In this document: one piece after another, positions 17,981 to 26,297 of the stretch
Layout of the letters: each line of letters opens with the position of its first letter
Position numbering within the stretch: position 1 is the first letter of the stretch
NCBI RefSeq assembly: GCF_014203025.1
Contig: NZ_JACHID010000002.1
Coordinates: forward strand, 186,001 to 250,000
Length of the DNA: 64,000 nt
Direction of reading: 5' to 3'
Source: Desulfurispira natronophila
GTDB taxonomy: Bacteria; Chrysiogenota; Chrysiogenetes; Chrysiogenales; Chrysiogenaceae
Program-made: the position numbers and the translations under genes
Notes under the pieces: generated by a model
The model's database searches: none
Seen by the model: only the letters and a program-made list of their open reading frames with translations
What the model was told of the DNA's origin: nothing

Positions 17981-18760
17981 CTAGAATGCGCCCAGGCGCC
18001 GGGATATTTCTTTGCCGGCCTCTTTGATGAGAGGGAGCAGCTCATTCTCTATTCGCTCGTCACTCATGCGCTGTTTGGGCCCAGTAAAGCTTATACCAGC
18101 CACAGGTGTATTGGTGTAGTCCTTGATACTTACGCCAAGGCAGATGACCCCCATTTGGTACTCTTCACTATCAAGAGCATAGCCTCGTTGATGGGAGTGA
18201 TGTATGTCCTCCATAATACTTTCTATGGAGTCCAGTGTGTAAGGTGTCCACTTTTTTAGCTCGCACTGGGAGAGTATGCGCTCAACTTCTTCGCTGCTAT
18301 CGTGGGAAAGCTGAGCTTTGCCTATCGCTGTGCAGTAGGCAGGGACGATGCTGCCAACTCTTGGCACCACTCGCACAGGGTGTGATGTCTCGACAATGTC
18401 TAGATAGACAACGCTCGTATCACGCAAAACACCGATGTAGATAGACTCGTTGCAGCGGGCAACAACTTCTTCCAGCACTGGACGAGCTTGCTTTAGCAGC
18501 CCGAGTTGGCTAACAAAAACCTGCCCCAGTTCAAGTGATCGAAAGCCAAGGCGATAGTTGCCGTTGACGGGATTTTGTTCTATATAGCCTCTGGACTCCA
18601 AGGTGGCCAGCAGGCGAAAAACATTATTCTTGTGGAGTCCCAGTTTTTTTGAGAGCTCGGTGACTCCCATTTCAGCTTCTTCGCTTATGCAAAACTCTTC
18701 AAGAATGTCCAGGGCATGTGATACTGACTGAATAACATATTCACTTTTTTTTCTTTCCAT
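17981..18760 (-). CDS. IclR-family transcriptional regulator
   Basis: A 259-residue regulator. The N-terminal winged helix (residues 8-70) shows SHALDILEEF, GVTELSKKLGLHKNNVFRLLATL and YIEQNPVNGNYRLG, the standard IclR DNA-binding module. The C-terminal effector domain (85-250) has VPRVGSIVPAYCTAIGKAQL and GVICLGVSIKDYTNTPVAGIS. Such proteins usually control carbon or aromatic catabolic genes through a small-molecule effector. No catabolic operon is adjacent, so the target is unknown. It has its own promoter at 18799-18827 and its own terminator. Confidence 0.92.
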   Translation of the reverse strand: MERKKSEYVIQSVSHALDILEEFCISEEAEMGVTELSKKLGLHKNNVFRLLATLESRGYIEQNPVNGNYRLGFRSLELGQVFVSQLGLLKQARPVLEEVVARCNESIYIGVLRDTSVVYLDIVETSHPVRVVPRVGSIVPAYCTAIGKAQLSHDSSEEVERILSQCELKKWTPYTLDSIESIMEDIHHSHQRGYALDSEEYQMGVICLGVSIKDYTNTPVAGISFTGPKQRMSDERIENELLPLIKEAGKEISRRLGAF

Positions 18761-18798
18761 GGTTAATACCTTCAGCTCCAGGTCGATTTCTACAGCTG

Positions 18799-18827
18799 AA
18801 TATAGAATGATGTTTGAAATCCGTCAA
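18799..18827 (-). promoter_or_regulatory. Sigma70-type promoter for the IclR-family gene
   Basis: On the minus strand TTGACG (18827-18822), a 17-base spacer and TATATT (18804-18799). The gene start is about 40 bases downstream. Confidence 0.6.
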
Positions 18828-18881
18828 TAGTTTTTGTTAACAATTGGCAAGTAAATGTGATAACTTTCTCAAATCCTTTGA

Positions 18882-18904
18882 TAAAAAAGGGGAGACGCCT
18901 CCCC
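18882..18904 (-). terminator. Terminator at the end of the rpmH-to-tal operon
   Basis: GGGGAG (18889-18894) pairs with CTCCCC (18899-18904) around a four-base loop. On the minus strand the hairpin is followed by TTTTTT (18887-18882). It lies 26 bases after the transaldolase stop. Confidence 0.85.
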
Positions 18905-18930
18905 ATGTCGCAAAAATCTCAAAAAGCATT

Positions 18931-19578
18931 CTATTTGTCGATTTTCTGCCAATCATTCAAGAAAGCTTCTATCCCCTTGTCGGTCAATGGGTGGTGAACC
19001 AAGGTAGAGAGAACCTTGAAAGGTATAGTGGCGATGTCAGCACCAATGATGGCTGCATCCATGACATGCATTGGGCTGCGCACACTGGCTACAATGATTT
19101 CAGTGTTAAAGTCGTAGTTCTGATAGATGGACTGTATGTGCGCTACCAGCTCCATCCCGCTGTTCGCTATGTCGTCAAGGCGACCGACAAAGGGGCTCAC
19201 ATAAGTTGCACCGGCTTTAGCCGCAAGCAGAGCTTGATTCGCACTGAAACACAATGTGACATTGGTTTTTATGCCTTCCGAAGAAAGGGCTTTGGTTGCT
19301 TTCAGCCCCTCAAGAGTTAACGGTAGCTTTACAACAATATTATCAGCGATGCTTGCAAGCTTGCGTGCTTCATCGATCATTCCTTTCGCATTGAGTGCAA
19401 TGACCTCAGCACTGACCGGTCCAGTCACTTCACGACAGATTGCCTGGTAGATATCAGTTGGGCTTTGACCACTTTCCTTCGCCACCAGGCTCGGATTCGT
19501 GGTTACCCCATCGACCAGCCCCCATTCGTTGGCTTGCCGTATTTCTTCGACATTTGCGGTATCTATAAAAAATTTCAT
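18931..19578 (-). CDS. tal: Small transaldolase / fructose-6-phosphate aldolase-like protein
   Basis: A 215-residue TIM-barrel enzyme of the short TalC/FSA subfamily. [13 protein letters not shown] and [12 protein letters not shown] are typical. The Schiff-base lysine is Lys84 in [38 protein letters not shown] is conserved and includes the region that separates transaldolases from aldolases, where Phe at the position equivalent to LCFS suggests transaldolase. It should act in the non-oxidative pentose phosphate pathway. AAGGAG precedes the ATG. It follows jag by 24 bases, so it appears to be the last gene of the rpmH operon, an unusual place for it. Confidence 0.9.
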   Translation of the reverse strand: MKFFIDTANVEEIRQANEWGLVDGVTTNPSLVAKESGQSPTDIYQAICREVTGPVSAEVIALNAKGMIDEARKLASIADNIVVKLPLTLEGLKATKALSSEGIKTNVTLCFSANQALLAAKAGATYVSPFVGRLDDIANSGMELVAHIQSIYQNYDFNTEIIVASVRSPMHVMDAAIIGADIATIPFKVLSTLVHHPLTDKGIEAFLNDWQKIDK

Positions 19579-19602
19579 GGTGAGTTCTCCTTGAACTGCG
19601 GT

Positions 19603-20298
19603 TTATTTGCGCCTGCCAGAATTGTTATTTTGGCGTCGACCGTTGCCAGAGCGTCGCTCAGCGCCATCTGGTATGATGATGACCCGGCGACGGTAGCCTT
19701 CACCGCTTGAGACGGTCTTGACAGAATCCAGGTCCTGAATTGCCATATGGACAATCTTGCGCTCTCGAGAGTTCATGTTACGCATGGCCATACTGCGCCC
19801 ATTTTCGATGGCACTTTGTGCCAGATCAAGTGCTTCCTCCCGTATAGCCAGCTCTGACTCCCGCAAGAAGTTGTTGGAGTCAAGGGCGATGCGCAGGTGC
19901 TCAGAGGATGACTGATTTACCATGCGTGAAAGAATAAAGGCTATGGCCTCCAAAGGTTCCCCGCTGTGGTGGCGCAAAGATGAGTCATCTGCTGACTGGA
20001 TGTGGAACAGCCAGGAGCCGTCTTCTTGCTCCTGGCGCTCAATAGAGCGTACTTCAATCCCCATTTTTTCCAGCATAAATTCCAGGTGTTTTTGTGTTTC
20101 TTCCAACTTGCGTTGCTCCGGCGCATAGCTTACCCGGACCCGGGTTGGCTTGGTACCCAGCAGACCAAAGAGTCCCCGAGTTCCCTCTTCGAGCACTTCG
20201 ATACTTACTTGGTCACGAGTAATCCCGTTTCCCAACTGTTCCAGCGCTTCTTCTATAGCTTCATTGACAGACTTGCCTTCTATCTCAACTACTTTCAT
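19603..20298 (-). CDS. jag: Jag/KhpB RNA-binding protein
   Basis: A 231-residue protein with the three parts of the Jag (SpoIIIJ-associated) family. The Jag-N domain (residues 1-50) carries EIEGKSVNEAIEEAL and GTRGLFGLLGTKPTRV. A KH-like RNA-binding domain spans about 75-150. An R3H domain (150-210) shows MNSRERKIVHMAIQD and SSGEGYRRRVIIIP. The basic, Asn-rich tail (GNGRRQNNNSGRRK) probably adds RNA affinity. It is downstream of yidC in the usual order, with AAGGAG before the ATG. It probably works as a small-RNA or mRNA binding factor in cell envelope control. Confidence 0.93.
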   Translation of the reverse strand: MKVVEIEGKSVNEAIEEALEQLGNGITRDQVSIEVLEEGTRGLFGLLGTKPTRVRVSYAPEQRKLEETQKHLEFMLEKMGIEVRSIERQEQEDGSWLFHIQSADDSSLRHHSGEPLEAIAFILSRMVNQSSSEHLRIALDSNNFLRESELAIREEALDLAQSAIENGRSMAMRNMNSRERKIVHMAIQDLDSVKTVSSGEGYRRRVIIIPDGAERRSGNGRRQNNNSGRRK

Positions 20299-20316
20299 AG
20301 ATGTTTCTCCTTGCGG

Positions 20317-21894
20317 TCAATCTTTCTGTTTAAGCACCAAGTATTGCTGCGCGATTGAGAGTACGTTGTTGGCGATCCAGTAGATTATCAGCCCTGCCGG
20401 GAAGGTCATAAAGAGGAAGGTAAAAACAATGGGCAGGGTCAACATGATTTTCCGCTGCATCGGATCCATAGTACTGGGAGCCATTTTTTGCTGCAGGAAC
20501 ATGGTTGCCCCCATGATAATCGGGGTAATGTAGTACGGGTCAGCTACGCTGAGATCGGTAATCCAAAAAATAAAGGGGGCGTCTCGTAGTTCAATAGCAT
20601 TGAGCAGAGTTTTGTAGAGAGCAATAAAGACCGGGATTTGTACAATAATTGGCAAACAGCCGCTTAAGGGATTTACCTTATGCTTTTTGTACAAGTCCAT
20701 AGTGGCGACATTTAGTTTTTCCTTGTCGTTCTTGTACTTCTCCTTGATCTTTTTCATCTCGGGAGCCAGTTTGCTCATCTGCTTCATTGACTTGTAGGAT
20801 TTCTGGCTCAGGGGGAAGAAGATAATCTTGATGACAACCGTGAGCAGGATTATTGCCACGCCGTAGTTGCCCGTCATGGCGTGGAACCACCGTATAGCTG
20901 TCATGAGCGGTGCGGCCAGGAACCCAAGGAAGCCGTAGTCGATGGTGCGATGCAGGCCGACATCGTAACAATCAAGGTAGTCCTTGATTTTGGGTCCCGT
21001 GAAGACGGTGATTTCCTGGTGAATAGGGCTGACTAAAGATGCGCCACGCTGTGGGATGTCGGGGAAAAGGCGAAAAGTGTCCTGTGGAGTGGTTAGAAAT
21101 GCCATGAGAAAGTACTTGTCCATGACACCGGCATACTGTGTGTTGGGGATGTCGCGAACGGATTTAATGTCGTCGTACTTGATTTTCTCCAGACCATCAT
21201 CTTGGTTGCCATGTATAATGCCGTCAAAGGTGAACATATCTCCGGCAACGTTTTCAACGATTTCAGTGGGAAGGGTTGTGAGGGATGCGCAATTCGAGTT
21301 TGGGCAATCCATCTCATAGCGGATGGTGAATTGATAGTCGTGACTCAGTTGAAAGTGCTTACGCAATTCCTCTCCACTGGCCAGCTGCGTGCGGAAAGTT
21401 GCACTTTTAGCCTGGAGGTTTTCAACCTCAAAGGGTTGAGCCGCCAGGTCAGTGCTTCCGCTGGAGGTAATGATAACAGTGCTGAAAGCCGGGTAACCAG
21501 GGCGCAGCATCTCGACCATGCCCCCATCCCTGCCATCTTCACGGTGATGCTTGAGAAGAAGTGACTTAAGGTGGGCGCCGTGAGTGCTGAAGGTGGCGAT
21601 AATGTGCTCATTTTGCAGTACTATATCCTCGCCGCCCTCCATAACTGTCAAGGGCTGCGTAGGGGCCGTAGCATCAGGAGGACCTGCGGGCAGGCTACCA
21701 AACTCCATCTGAGGCAGGGTCTCCTGCGCAACCTGATGCTGCTCTGACTCTGGAGACGGGGCGCGCTCTTCAACCTCTGTTGGTGCATCGCCAATCGCTT
21801 TTTCAACACTGTCCATATCATCAAAGAAAAAGACCTGGTATCCAATCAGCACTATGGCCGACAGGACGATGGCAAAGACCATCCGGCTGTCCAT
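20317..21894 (-). CDS. yidC: Membrane protein insertase YidC
   Basis: A 525-residue insertase of the Gram-negative type. The first transmembrane helix is at residues 5-24. A large periplasmic P1 domain (about 60-310) follows. Then comes the conserved five-helix core with YGVAIILLTVVIKIIFFPLS, the cytoplasmic hairpin (APEMKKIKEKYKNDKEKLN), GCLPIIVQIPVFIALYKTL and FTFLFMTFPAGLIIYWIANN. It inserts membrane proteins alone or with Sec. GAGGAGG precedes the ATG and overlaps the end of yidD. It is part of the rpmH-rnpA-yidD-yidC-jag cluster. Confidence 0.97.
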   Translation of the reverse strand: MDSRMVFAIVLSAIVLIGYQVFFFDDMDSVEKAIGDAPTEVEERAPSPESEQHQVAQETLPQMEFGSLPAGPPDATAPTQPLTVMEGGEDIVLQNEHIIATFSTHGAHLKSLLLKHHREDGRDGGMVEMLRPGYPAFSTVIITSSGSTDLAAQPFEVENLQAKSATFRTQLASGEELRKHFQLSHDYQFTIRYEMDCPNSNCASLTTLPTEIVENVAGDMFTFDGIIHGNQDDGLEKIKYDDIKSVRDIPNTQYAGVMDKYFLMAFLTTPQDTFRLFPDIPQRGASLVSPIHQEITVFTGPKIKDYLDCYDVGLHRTIDYGFLGFLAAPLMTAIRWFHAMTGNYGVAIILLTVVIKIIFFPLSQKSYKSMKQMSKLAPEMKKIKEKYKNDKEKLNVATMDLYKKHKVNPLSGCLPIIVQIPVFIALYKTLLNAIELRDAPFIFWITDLSVADPYYITPIIMGATMFLQQKMAPSTMDPMQRKIMLTLPIVFTFLFMTFPAGLIIYWIANNVLSIAQQYLVLKQKD

Positions 21895-21905
21895 AAAAAT
21901 CCTCC

Positions 21906-22118
21906 TCAGTCGGGAACGGGATCATAGCCACCCTTGCAAAGTGGGTGGCAACGCAAAAGACGCTTCAATGCAAGCCAGGCTCCCCGCAGCGGGCCGTGAC
22001 GTTGACAGGCTTCAATGGCATACTCGCTGCACGTTGGCACAAACCTGCAAGATGGGGGTAACAGGGGAGAGACGATATACTGGTAGAAGCGTATGGGTAA
22101 AATGAAAAGATACTTCAT
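21906..22118 (-). CDS. yidD: Membrane protein insertion efficiency factor YidD
   Basis: A 70-residue protein with the YidD signature: [20 protein letters not shown], then [29 protein letters not shown]. An amphipathic N-terminus attaches it to the inner membrane, where it assists insertion of membrane proteins. The three conserved Cys residues are present. It lies between rnpA (15 bases) and yidC (11 bases), the standard position. Confidence 0.96.
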   Translation of the reverse strand: MKYLFILPIRFYQYIVSPLLPPSCRFVPTCSEYAIEACQRHGPLRGAWLALKRLLRCHPLCKGGYDPVPD

Positions 22119-22133
22119 AGCAAAGGATACTAC

Positions 22134-22475
22134 TCACAGTAAACGAGCCTGCCGCAGCAGACCCACTATAGATTCCACGACTTGTCGTCCCTTCAGGTCC
22201 CTGGCTGATGGTCGGGCTGCTAATACCATTGCGCCCTCACGGGTGAGATGAGACCTGTGCAGGCGAAAAGCTTCGCGCATACAACGTTTTAGGCGGTTGC
22301 GTACCACGGCATTGCCCACTTTTTTACTGGCCACCACTCCTACTTTCATGGGCTTTCCTTCGTGCCATACGAGTACAAAGTGGCGATTGCGAAAGACTTT
22401 GCCGTGGCGGTAAACTTCCTGAAACTCTTTGCCTGTGCGCAAATGAAGTTGTTTTGGGAAAGTGCAATCGCCCAT
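22134..22475 (-). CDS. rnpA: Ribonuclease P protein component
   Basis: A 113-residue basic protein that binds the catalytic RNA of RNase P and helps cut 5' leaders of tRNA precursors. The central signature KKVGNAVVRNRLKRCMREAFR is split here as KKVGNAVVRNR and LKRCMREAFR. Its ATG overlaps the rpmH stop as TGATG, so the two genes are translationally coupled. Length is normal for the family. The RNA component rnpB is not visible in the window. Confidence 0.96.
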   Translation of the reverse strand: MGDCTFPKQLHLRTGKEFQEVYRHGKVFRNRHFVLVWHEGKPMKVGVVASKKVGNAVVRNRLKRCMREAFRLHRSHLTREGAMVLAARPSARDLKGRQVVESIVGLLRQARLL

Positions 22476-22612
22476 CAGGCAGACAGTTGTGCTCTCCCTT
22501 TTGCACGGCGGCGCGCCAGAACCTTGCGGCCATTTGCCGTGGCCATCCGGGCACGAAATCCTTGTTTTACCTGCTTGCGTCGGTTATTTGGCCGAAATGT
22601 TCGTTGCTGCAT
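22475..22612 (-). CDS. rpmH: 50S ribosomal protein L34
   Basis: A 45-residue ribosomal protein. It starts [14 protein letters not shown] and carries the near-invariant block [18 protein letters not shown], ending [14 protein letters not shown] lies eight bases before the ATG. It is the first gene of the leftward operon behind the strong promoter at 22710-22739. In many bacteria dnaA and the origin lie upstream of rpmH, but here a DHH phosphoesterase gene does, so no origin is evident. Confidence 0.97.
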   Translation of the reverse strand: MQQRTFRPNNRRKQVKQGFRARMATANGRKVLARRRAKGRAQLSA

Positions 22613-22709
22613 GTCATTATCTCCTTGTTATTTACATTTATTTGCCCTGAGTTGGCTGTCTTCGATGTTCAGCGCTTTGGAAAAATTTCAAGTGAGGCAA
22701 AACCGAAGC

Positions 22710-22739
22710 ATTATAGTGAAGACAGTCCGCTAAAGTCAA
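22710..22739 (-). promoter_or_regulatory. Strong sigma70 promoter for the rpmH operon
   Basis: On the minus strand TTGACT (22739-22734), an 18-base spacer and a perfect TATAAT (22715-22710). It lies about 100 bases before rpmH. Confidence 0.75.
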
Positions 22740-22837
22740 CGACTTTCCGGGGTGTATGGTCTGCAGGTGTTGCCTCGCATAGTACTTGTCGCGTTGGCTG
22801 ATGTCACTTGCCTTGAACGTATCAGGTGTGCTGCTGC

Positions 22838-23776
22838 TTATCCTTGCAGTCTATCGACGAGCTCTGTCAGGATGCGGTCAGCTGATTCGTTGGGAACCTG
22901 ACAAGTGCCGGCGTTAGCATGGCCGCCTCCCTGGTACTCCAACATGATCTTGCCAATATTCACCCGGGACGAGCGGTCAAATATGGACTTGCCAACGGCA
23001 AAAACCGTGTTTTGCTTCTTAAGTCCCCACAGGACGTGTACTGAAATAAGAGCCTCTGGAAACAGGGCATAAATCATGAAACGATTTCCAGGATGAATGG
23101 TCTCTTCTTCACGTAAATCAATTACGGCAACGGTTCCCTGAACGGTTGTGCATCGTTTGATTTGCTCCTTGAAGTGGGTTTGGTGCTCATTGAACAACTC
23201 AACCCGCTCCTGGACATCGGGGAGCTGCATGATGTTTTCGATAGGGTGATTCTTGCAGTAGTCGATCAGTTCCATCATCAACTGATAGTTGGAGATGCGA
23301 AAGTCGCGAAAACGACCCAATCCCGTGCGGGCGTCCATAAGGAAGTTTAGCAGCACCCAGCCATGGGGATTCAGCACCTCATCCTTACTGAATTGGGCCG
23401 AATCACTTTTGTCTACGGCGTCCATCATATCCTGGGAAATGGACTTCCCAAAGCGCTCATTACCGCCAAAATAATTATAGACGACACGAGCTGCAGATGG
23501 TGCTTTAGGATCGATTATATGGTTTTCACGACACGCTCCTTCAGATCGCAGGACTTCGCTTTCATGGTGATCAAAAGCCAAGTGTACCCCAGGTACGTAG
23601 GGGAGGTTGGTAGTTATATCGTCAGGGGTTATCTCAACTTTTTGATCCTGCATATCTTTGGGGTGGACAAAGACGATGTCGTCAATGAGATCGAGCTCCT
23701 TGAGGATCACTCCGCACACCAGTCCGTCAAAATCGCTGCGGGTTACCAGCCGATACTTCTTGTCGCTTTTTTTCAT
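22838..23776 (-). CDS. DHH-family phosphoesterase (exopolyphosphatase-like)
   Basis: A 312-residue cytoplasmic protein. Metal-binding motifs of the DHH family are present: VTRSDFDGLVCG near residue 15, a degenerate second motif, LAFDHHESE (the DHH motif) near residue 67 and DAVDKSDSA near 137. The C-terminal DHHA1-like part ends with the nucleotide-binding GGGHANAGTCQV. Related proteins cleave nanoRNA, cyclic dinucleotides or polyphosphate; the actual substrate cannot be read from the sequence. AAAGGAG precedes the ATG. It is a single gene with 248 bases upstream in which I could not place a promoter. Confidence 0.82.
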   Translation of the reverse strand: MKKSDKKYRLVTRSDFDGLVCGVILKELDLIDDIVFVHPKDMQDQKVEITPDDITTNLPYVPGVHLAFDHHESEVLRSEGACRENHIIDPKAPSAARVVYNYFGGNERFGKSISQDMMDAVDKSDSAQFSKDEVLNPHGWVLLNFLMDARTGLGRFRDFRISNYQLMMELIDYCKNHPIENIMQLPDVQERVELFNEHQTHFKEQIKRCTTVQGTVAVIDLREEETIHPGNRFMIYALFPEALISVHVLWGLKKQNTVFAVGKSIFDRSSRVNIGKIMLEYQGGGHANAGTCQVPNESADRILTELVDRLQG

Positions 23777-24024
23777 GGATTTTCTCCTTTGCCGAGCCAG
23801 ATACTGACACGGATTGCTGTATGTGGTATTGCCGTGATCACAGCTGCTAACGACTCACAAGTGGTTGACACAGGGTTTTTTATTGCAAACTCTTGCTACA
23901 ATCATCGTACTTCTACTCCCGCAAACCCATCTGCCGTCAACCACTTTCACAACTATTGTTTGCAAAAAGGCCAGCAACACTTCCTTAGTGCCTGCTTTTG
24001 TCGCAGGTACTCAAGGAGGCAGGG

Positions 24025-24327
24025 CTACTCGTGTGCGCCCATTTGGCTCTGAACTGACTTTACCTTGTTTTGCAAAGCACCGGTAACTCCTACCTTGTCA
24101 TCAATTTTAATGGCGGTGGAAACCCGACTTGAGAACTGCCGCATGTTGACATGGCATTTCTGAATCAAGGCAAACACTTCCTCCGGCTCCCCTTCAACAA
24201 TAGTGCCCATAGCATGCAGCTCATAAGGTAGACCACTCTCTTTGATGAGTGCAATGGTCTTGGCCACATATGGTGACAGATGCTCGTTGCCACGATCGAT
24301 GGGGGTAATGGAAAACTCAGCCAGCAT
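24025..24327 (-). CDS. MTH1187-family thiamine-binding protein (UPF0045)
   Basis: A 100-residue ferredoxin-fold protein. EFSITPIDRGNEHLSPYVA and ELHAMGTIVEGEPEEVF are typical of the MTH1187/YkoF-like group. Members bind thiamine or hydroxymethylpyrimidine and often accompany thiamine transport genes. None is nearby. AGGAGG precedes the ATG. It lies 23 bases after aspS and is probably the last gene of the hisS-aspS transcript. Confidence 0.88.
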   Translation of the reverse strand: MLAEFSITPIDRGNEHLSPYVAKTIALIKESGLPYELHAMGTIVEGEPEEVFALIQKCHVNMRQFSSRVSTAIKIDDKVGVTGALQNKVKSVQSQMGAHE

Positions 24328-24350
24328 AGAAGTAACCTCCTGAATCGCAA

Positions 24351-26129
24351 TTACTCAACAAAAGTGCTTTTTATAAAAAGCTCATCCAGTTGTTTGCTTT
24401 CAACCTTGCTTGGTGCATCTGTTAGAAGGCAAGTGGCCTTCTGTGTTTTTGGAAAGGCTATGACGTCACGAATGGAATCAGTTCCAGAAAGCAACATCGC
24501 AACTCGATCTACCCCAAAGGCGATTCCGCCGTGAGGAGGTGCACCGAACTCCAGGGCATCAAGGAGAAACCCGAACTTGAGCCGGGCCTCTTCTTCGCCA
24601 ATACCCAGCAGGCCGAACATGCGTTGTTGAAGTTCAGTGGAGTGGATACGTATAGAGCCGCCACCTATTTCGGAGCCGTTGAGAACAAGATCGTAGGCTT
24701 TTGCCCGAGCCTGCCCAGGGTCGCTGTCGAGGAGTGGGATATCTTCATCCAGTGGGGCAGTGAAGGGGTGGTGAATAGCCACAAAGCGTTTGGCCTCCTC
24801 ATCCCACTCAAGCAGAGGGAAGTCTGTAACCCACAGGAAATTAAATGTTCCTTCCGGTATAATGTCAAGGCGTTTGGCCAGCATAAGTCGTAGTTGGCCC
24901 AAAGAAGCAGCGACCACTGTGGCAGTGTCGGCCATGAAGAAGATACAGTCGCCGGGCTTGGCACCCATGCGCTTCACTATGTCTGCCAAGGTCTTTTCGC
25001 CAATAAATTTGGTGATAGGACTTTGATACTCGTTTTCTCTCACTTTGATATAGGCCAGCCCTTTGGCGCCATAAACCGACAAGTCTTTGGTAATATCGTC
25101 GATATCCTTGCGGCTGAGAAACTCACAGCCGGTACCGTTAATAGCCTTCACTTGACCACCGTTATCGATGGCACTTTGAAAGACCTTAAAGCCGGAGAAG
25201 TCCAGGTCGCTCAAGTCCTGCAATTCCAGACCAAAACGGGTATCTGGACGGTCGGTGCCAAAACGGTTCATGGCTTCGTGGTACGACATTCGGGGGAAGG
25301 GGGTGCTGATGGCAGTACCGTGCATATCTTGCCACAGTTGCTCCATCAGGCCTTCGATAAGACGATAGATATCTTCGCGATCTACAAAGCTCATTTCGAT
25401 ATCCAGCTGAGTGAACTCTGGCTGGCGGTCAGCTCGTAAGTCTTCGTCACGGAAACATTTGACAATTTGGAAATAGCGATCGTAGCCGGATATCATCAGT
25501 AGCTGCTTGAAGAGCTGGGGGGATTGAGGCAAAGCGAAAAAGCGCCCCGGGTTGACCCGGGCTGGCACTAGGTAATCTCGGGCGCCCTCCGGGGTCGACT
25601 TGGTCAACACTGGTGTTTCAATGTCGAGAAAGCCGTTCTCGTACATGTATTCCCGCATGGAGCGGGTCAGACGGTGGCGGTTAATAATATGCTTTTGGAT
25701 TTCCGGGCGACGCAGATCCAGGTAACGATATTTCAGGCGCAGGTTTTCGCTGACCTCGCTGTACTCATCTATCATGAATGGTGGTGTCTTGGCTGCGCTG
25801 AGAATGCGTAGCTCGTCGACAATCACCTCGATAGCCCCGGTGTGAAGTTTATCGTTTACCGTTCCTTCAGGGCGATTGCGCACTCGACCGACTGCAGCCA
25901 GTACATATTCGGTACGAACATCTTCTGCTTTGCGATGGGACTCTGCACAGACCTGAGGGTCTATCACCAGCTGGGTGAGGCCGTCGCGATCTCGCAGATC
26001 GACAAAGATAAGGCCGCCATGATCACGGCGGCGATGGGCCCAGCCCATAACGGTTACGGTTTCACCAATATTGGCGGTAGTGAGCTGGCCACAGCTGTGG
26101 CTTCTTTGCAGTCCCTGAATGGTGTCCAT
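24351..26129 (-). CDS. aspS: Aspartyl-tRNA synthetase, likely non-discriminating
   Basis: A 592-residue class IIb synthetase with the bacterial GAD insertion. The OB-fold anticodon domain covers residues 1-105. Motif 2 ([20 protein letters not shown]) and motif 3 ([13 protein letters not shown]) are present. The anticodon-loop segment reads [12 protein letters not shown] His at this position, where discriminating bacterial enzymes such as E. coli have Leu, is a known mark of enzymes that also charge tRNA-Asn and rely on the GatCAB amidotransferase. AAGGAG precedes the ATG by 12 bases. It follows hisS after a 168-base structured spacer. Confidence 0.95.
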   Translation of the reverse strand: MDTIQGLQRSHSCGQLTTANIGETVTVMGWAHRRRDHGGLIFVDLRDRDGLTQLVIDPQVCAESHRKAEDVRTEYVLAAVGRVRNRPEGTVNDKLHTGAIEVIVDELRILSAAKTPPFMIDEYSEVSENLRLKYRYLDLRRPEIQKHIINRHRLTRSMREYMYENGFLDIETPVLTKSTPEGARDYLVPARVNPGRFFALPQSPQLFKQLLMISGYDRYFQIVKCFRDEDLRADRQPEFTQLDIEMSFVDREDIYRLIEGLMEQLWQDMHGTAISTPFPRMSYHEAMNRFGTDRPDTRFGLELQDLSDLDFSGFKVFQSAIDNGGQVKAINGTGCEFLSRKDIDDITKDLSVYGAKGLAYIKVRENEYQSPITKFIGEKTLADIVKRMGAKPGDCIFFMADTATVVAASLGQLRLMLAKRLDIIPEGTFNFLWVTDFPLLEWDEEAKRFVAIHHPFTAPLDEDIPLLDSDPGQARAKAYDLVLNGSEIGGGSIRIHSTELQQRMFGLLGIGEEEARLKFGFLLDALEFGAPPHGGIAFGVDRVAMLLSGTDSIRDVIAFPKTQKATCLLTDAPSKVESKQLDELFIKSTFVE

Positions 26130-26165
26130 GATATTTTGTATCTCCTTGGTTTATATCTCGCTTTG

Positions 26166-26264
26166 CACTGCTAACCAGCAGTGGTGAAACACAATACACG
26201 ATTCTGCCCGCAAAGGGAACCGTCCAAATTCCCGTGCGGGTCTTGCCCACCAGGTTTCACCCTG
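26166..26264 (-). other. Structured leader between hisS and aspS (three hairpins)
   Basis: Read on the minus strand the spacer has three inverted repeats. CAGG/CCTG lies at 26264-26251. A nested stem follows: CCCGC (26240-26236) pairs with GCGGG (26211-26207), enclosing GGGAA/TTCCC. The third is a perfect CACTGCT/AGCAGTG hairpin with a four-base loop at 26182-26166. No T tract follows, so it is not a plain terminator. I do not see the conserved T-box bulge sequence. It may be a processing or attenuation element. Confidence 0.4.
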
Positions 26265-26297
26265 TTTGTTTGTCGTACCACTTGTGTTGACGCCCCA

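Noticed and set aside
26130-26297. T-box leader for aspS
   Set aside because: The characteristic T-box bulge sequence and terminator are absent.
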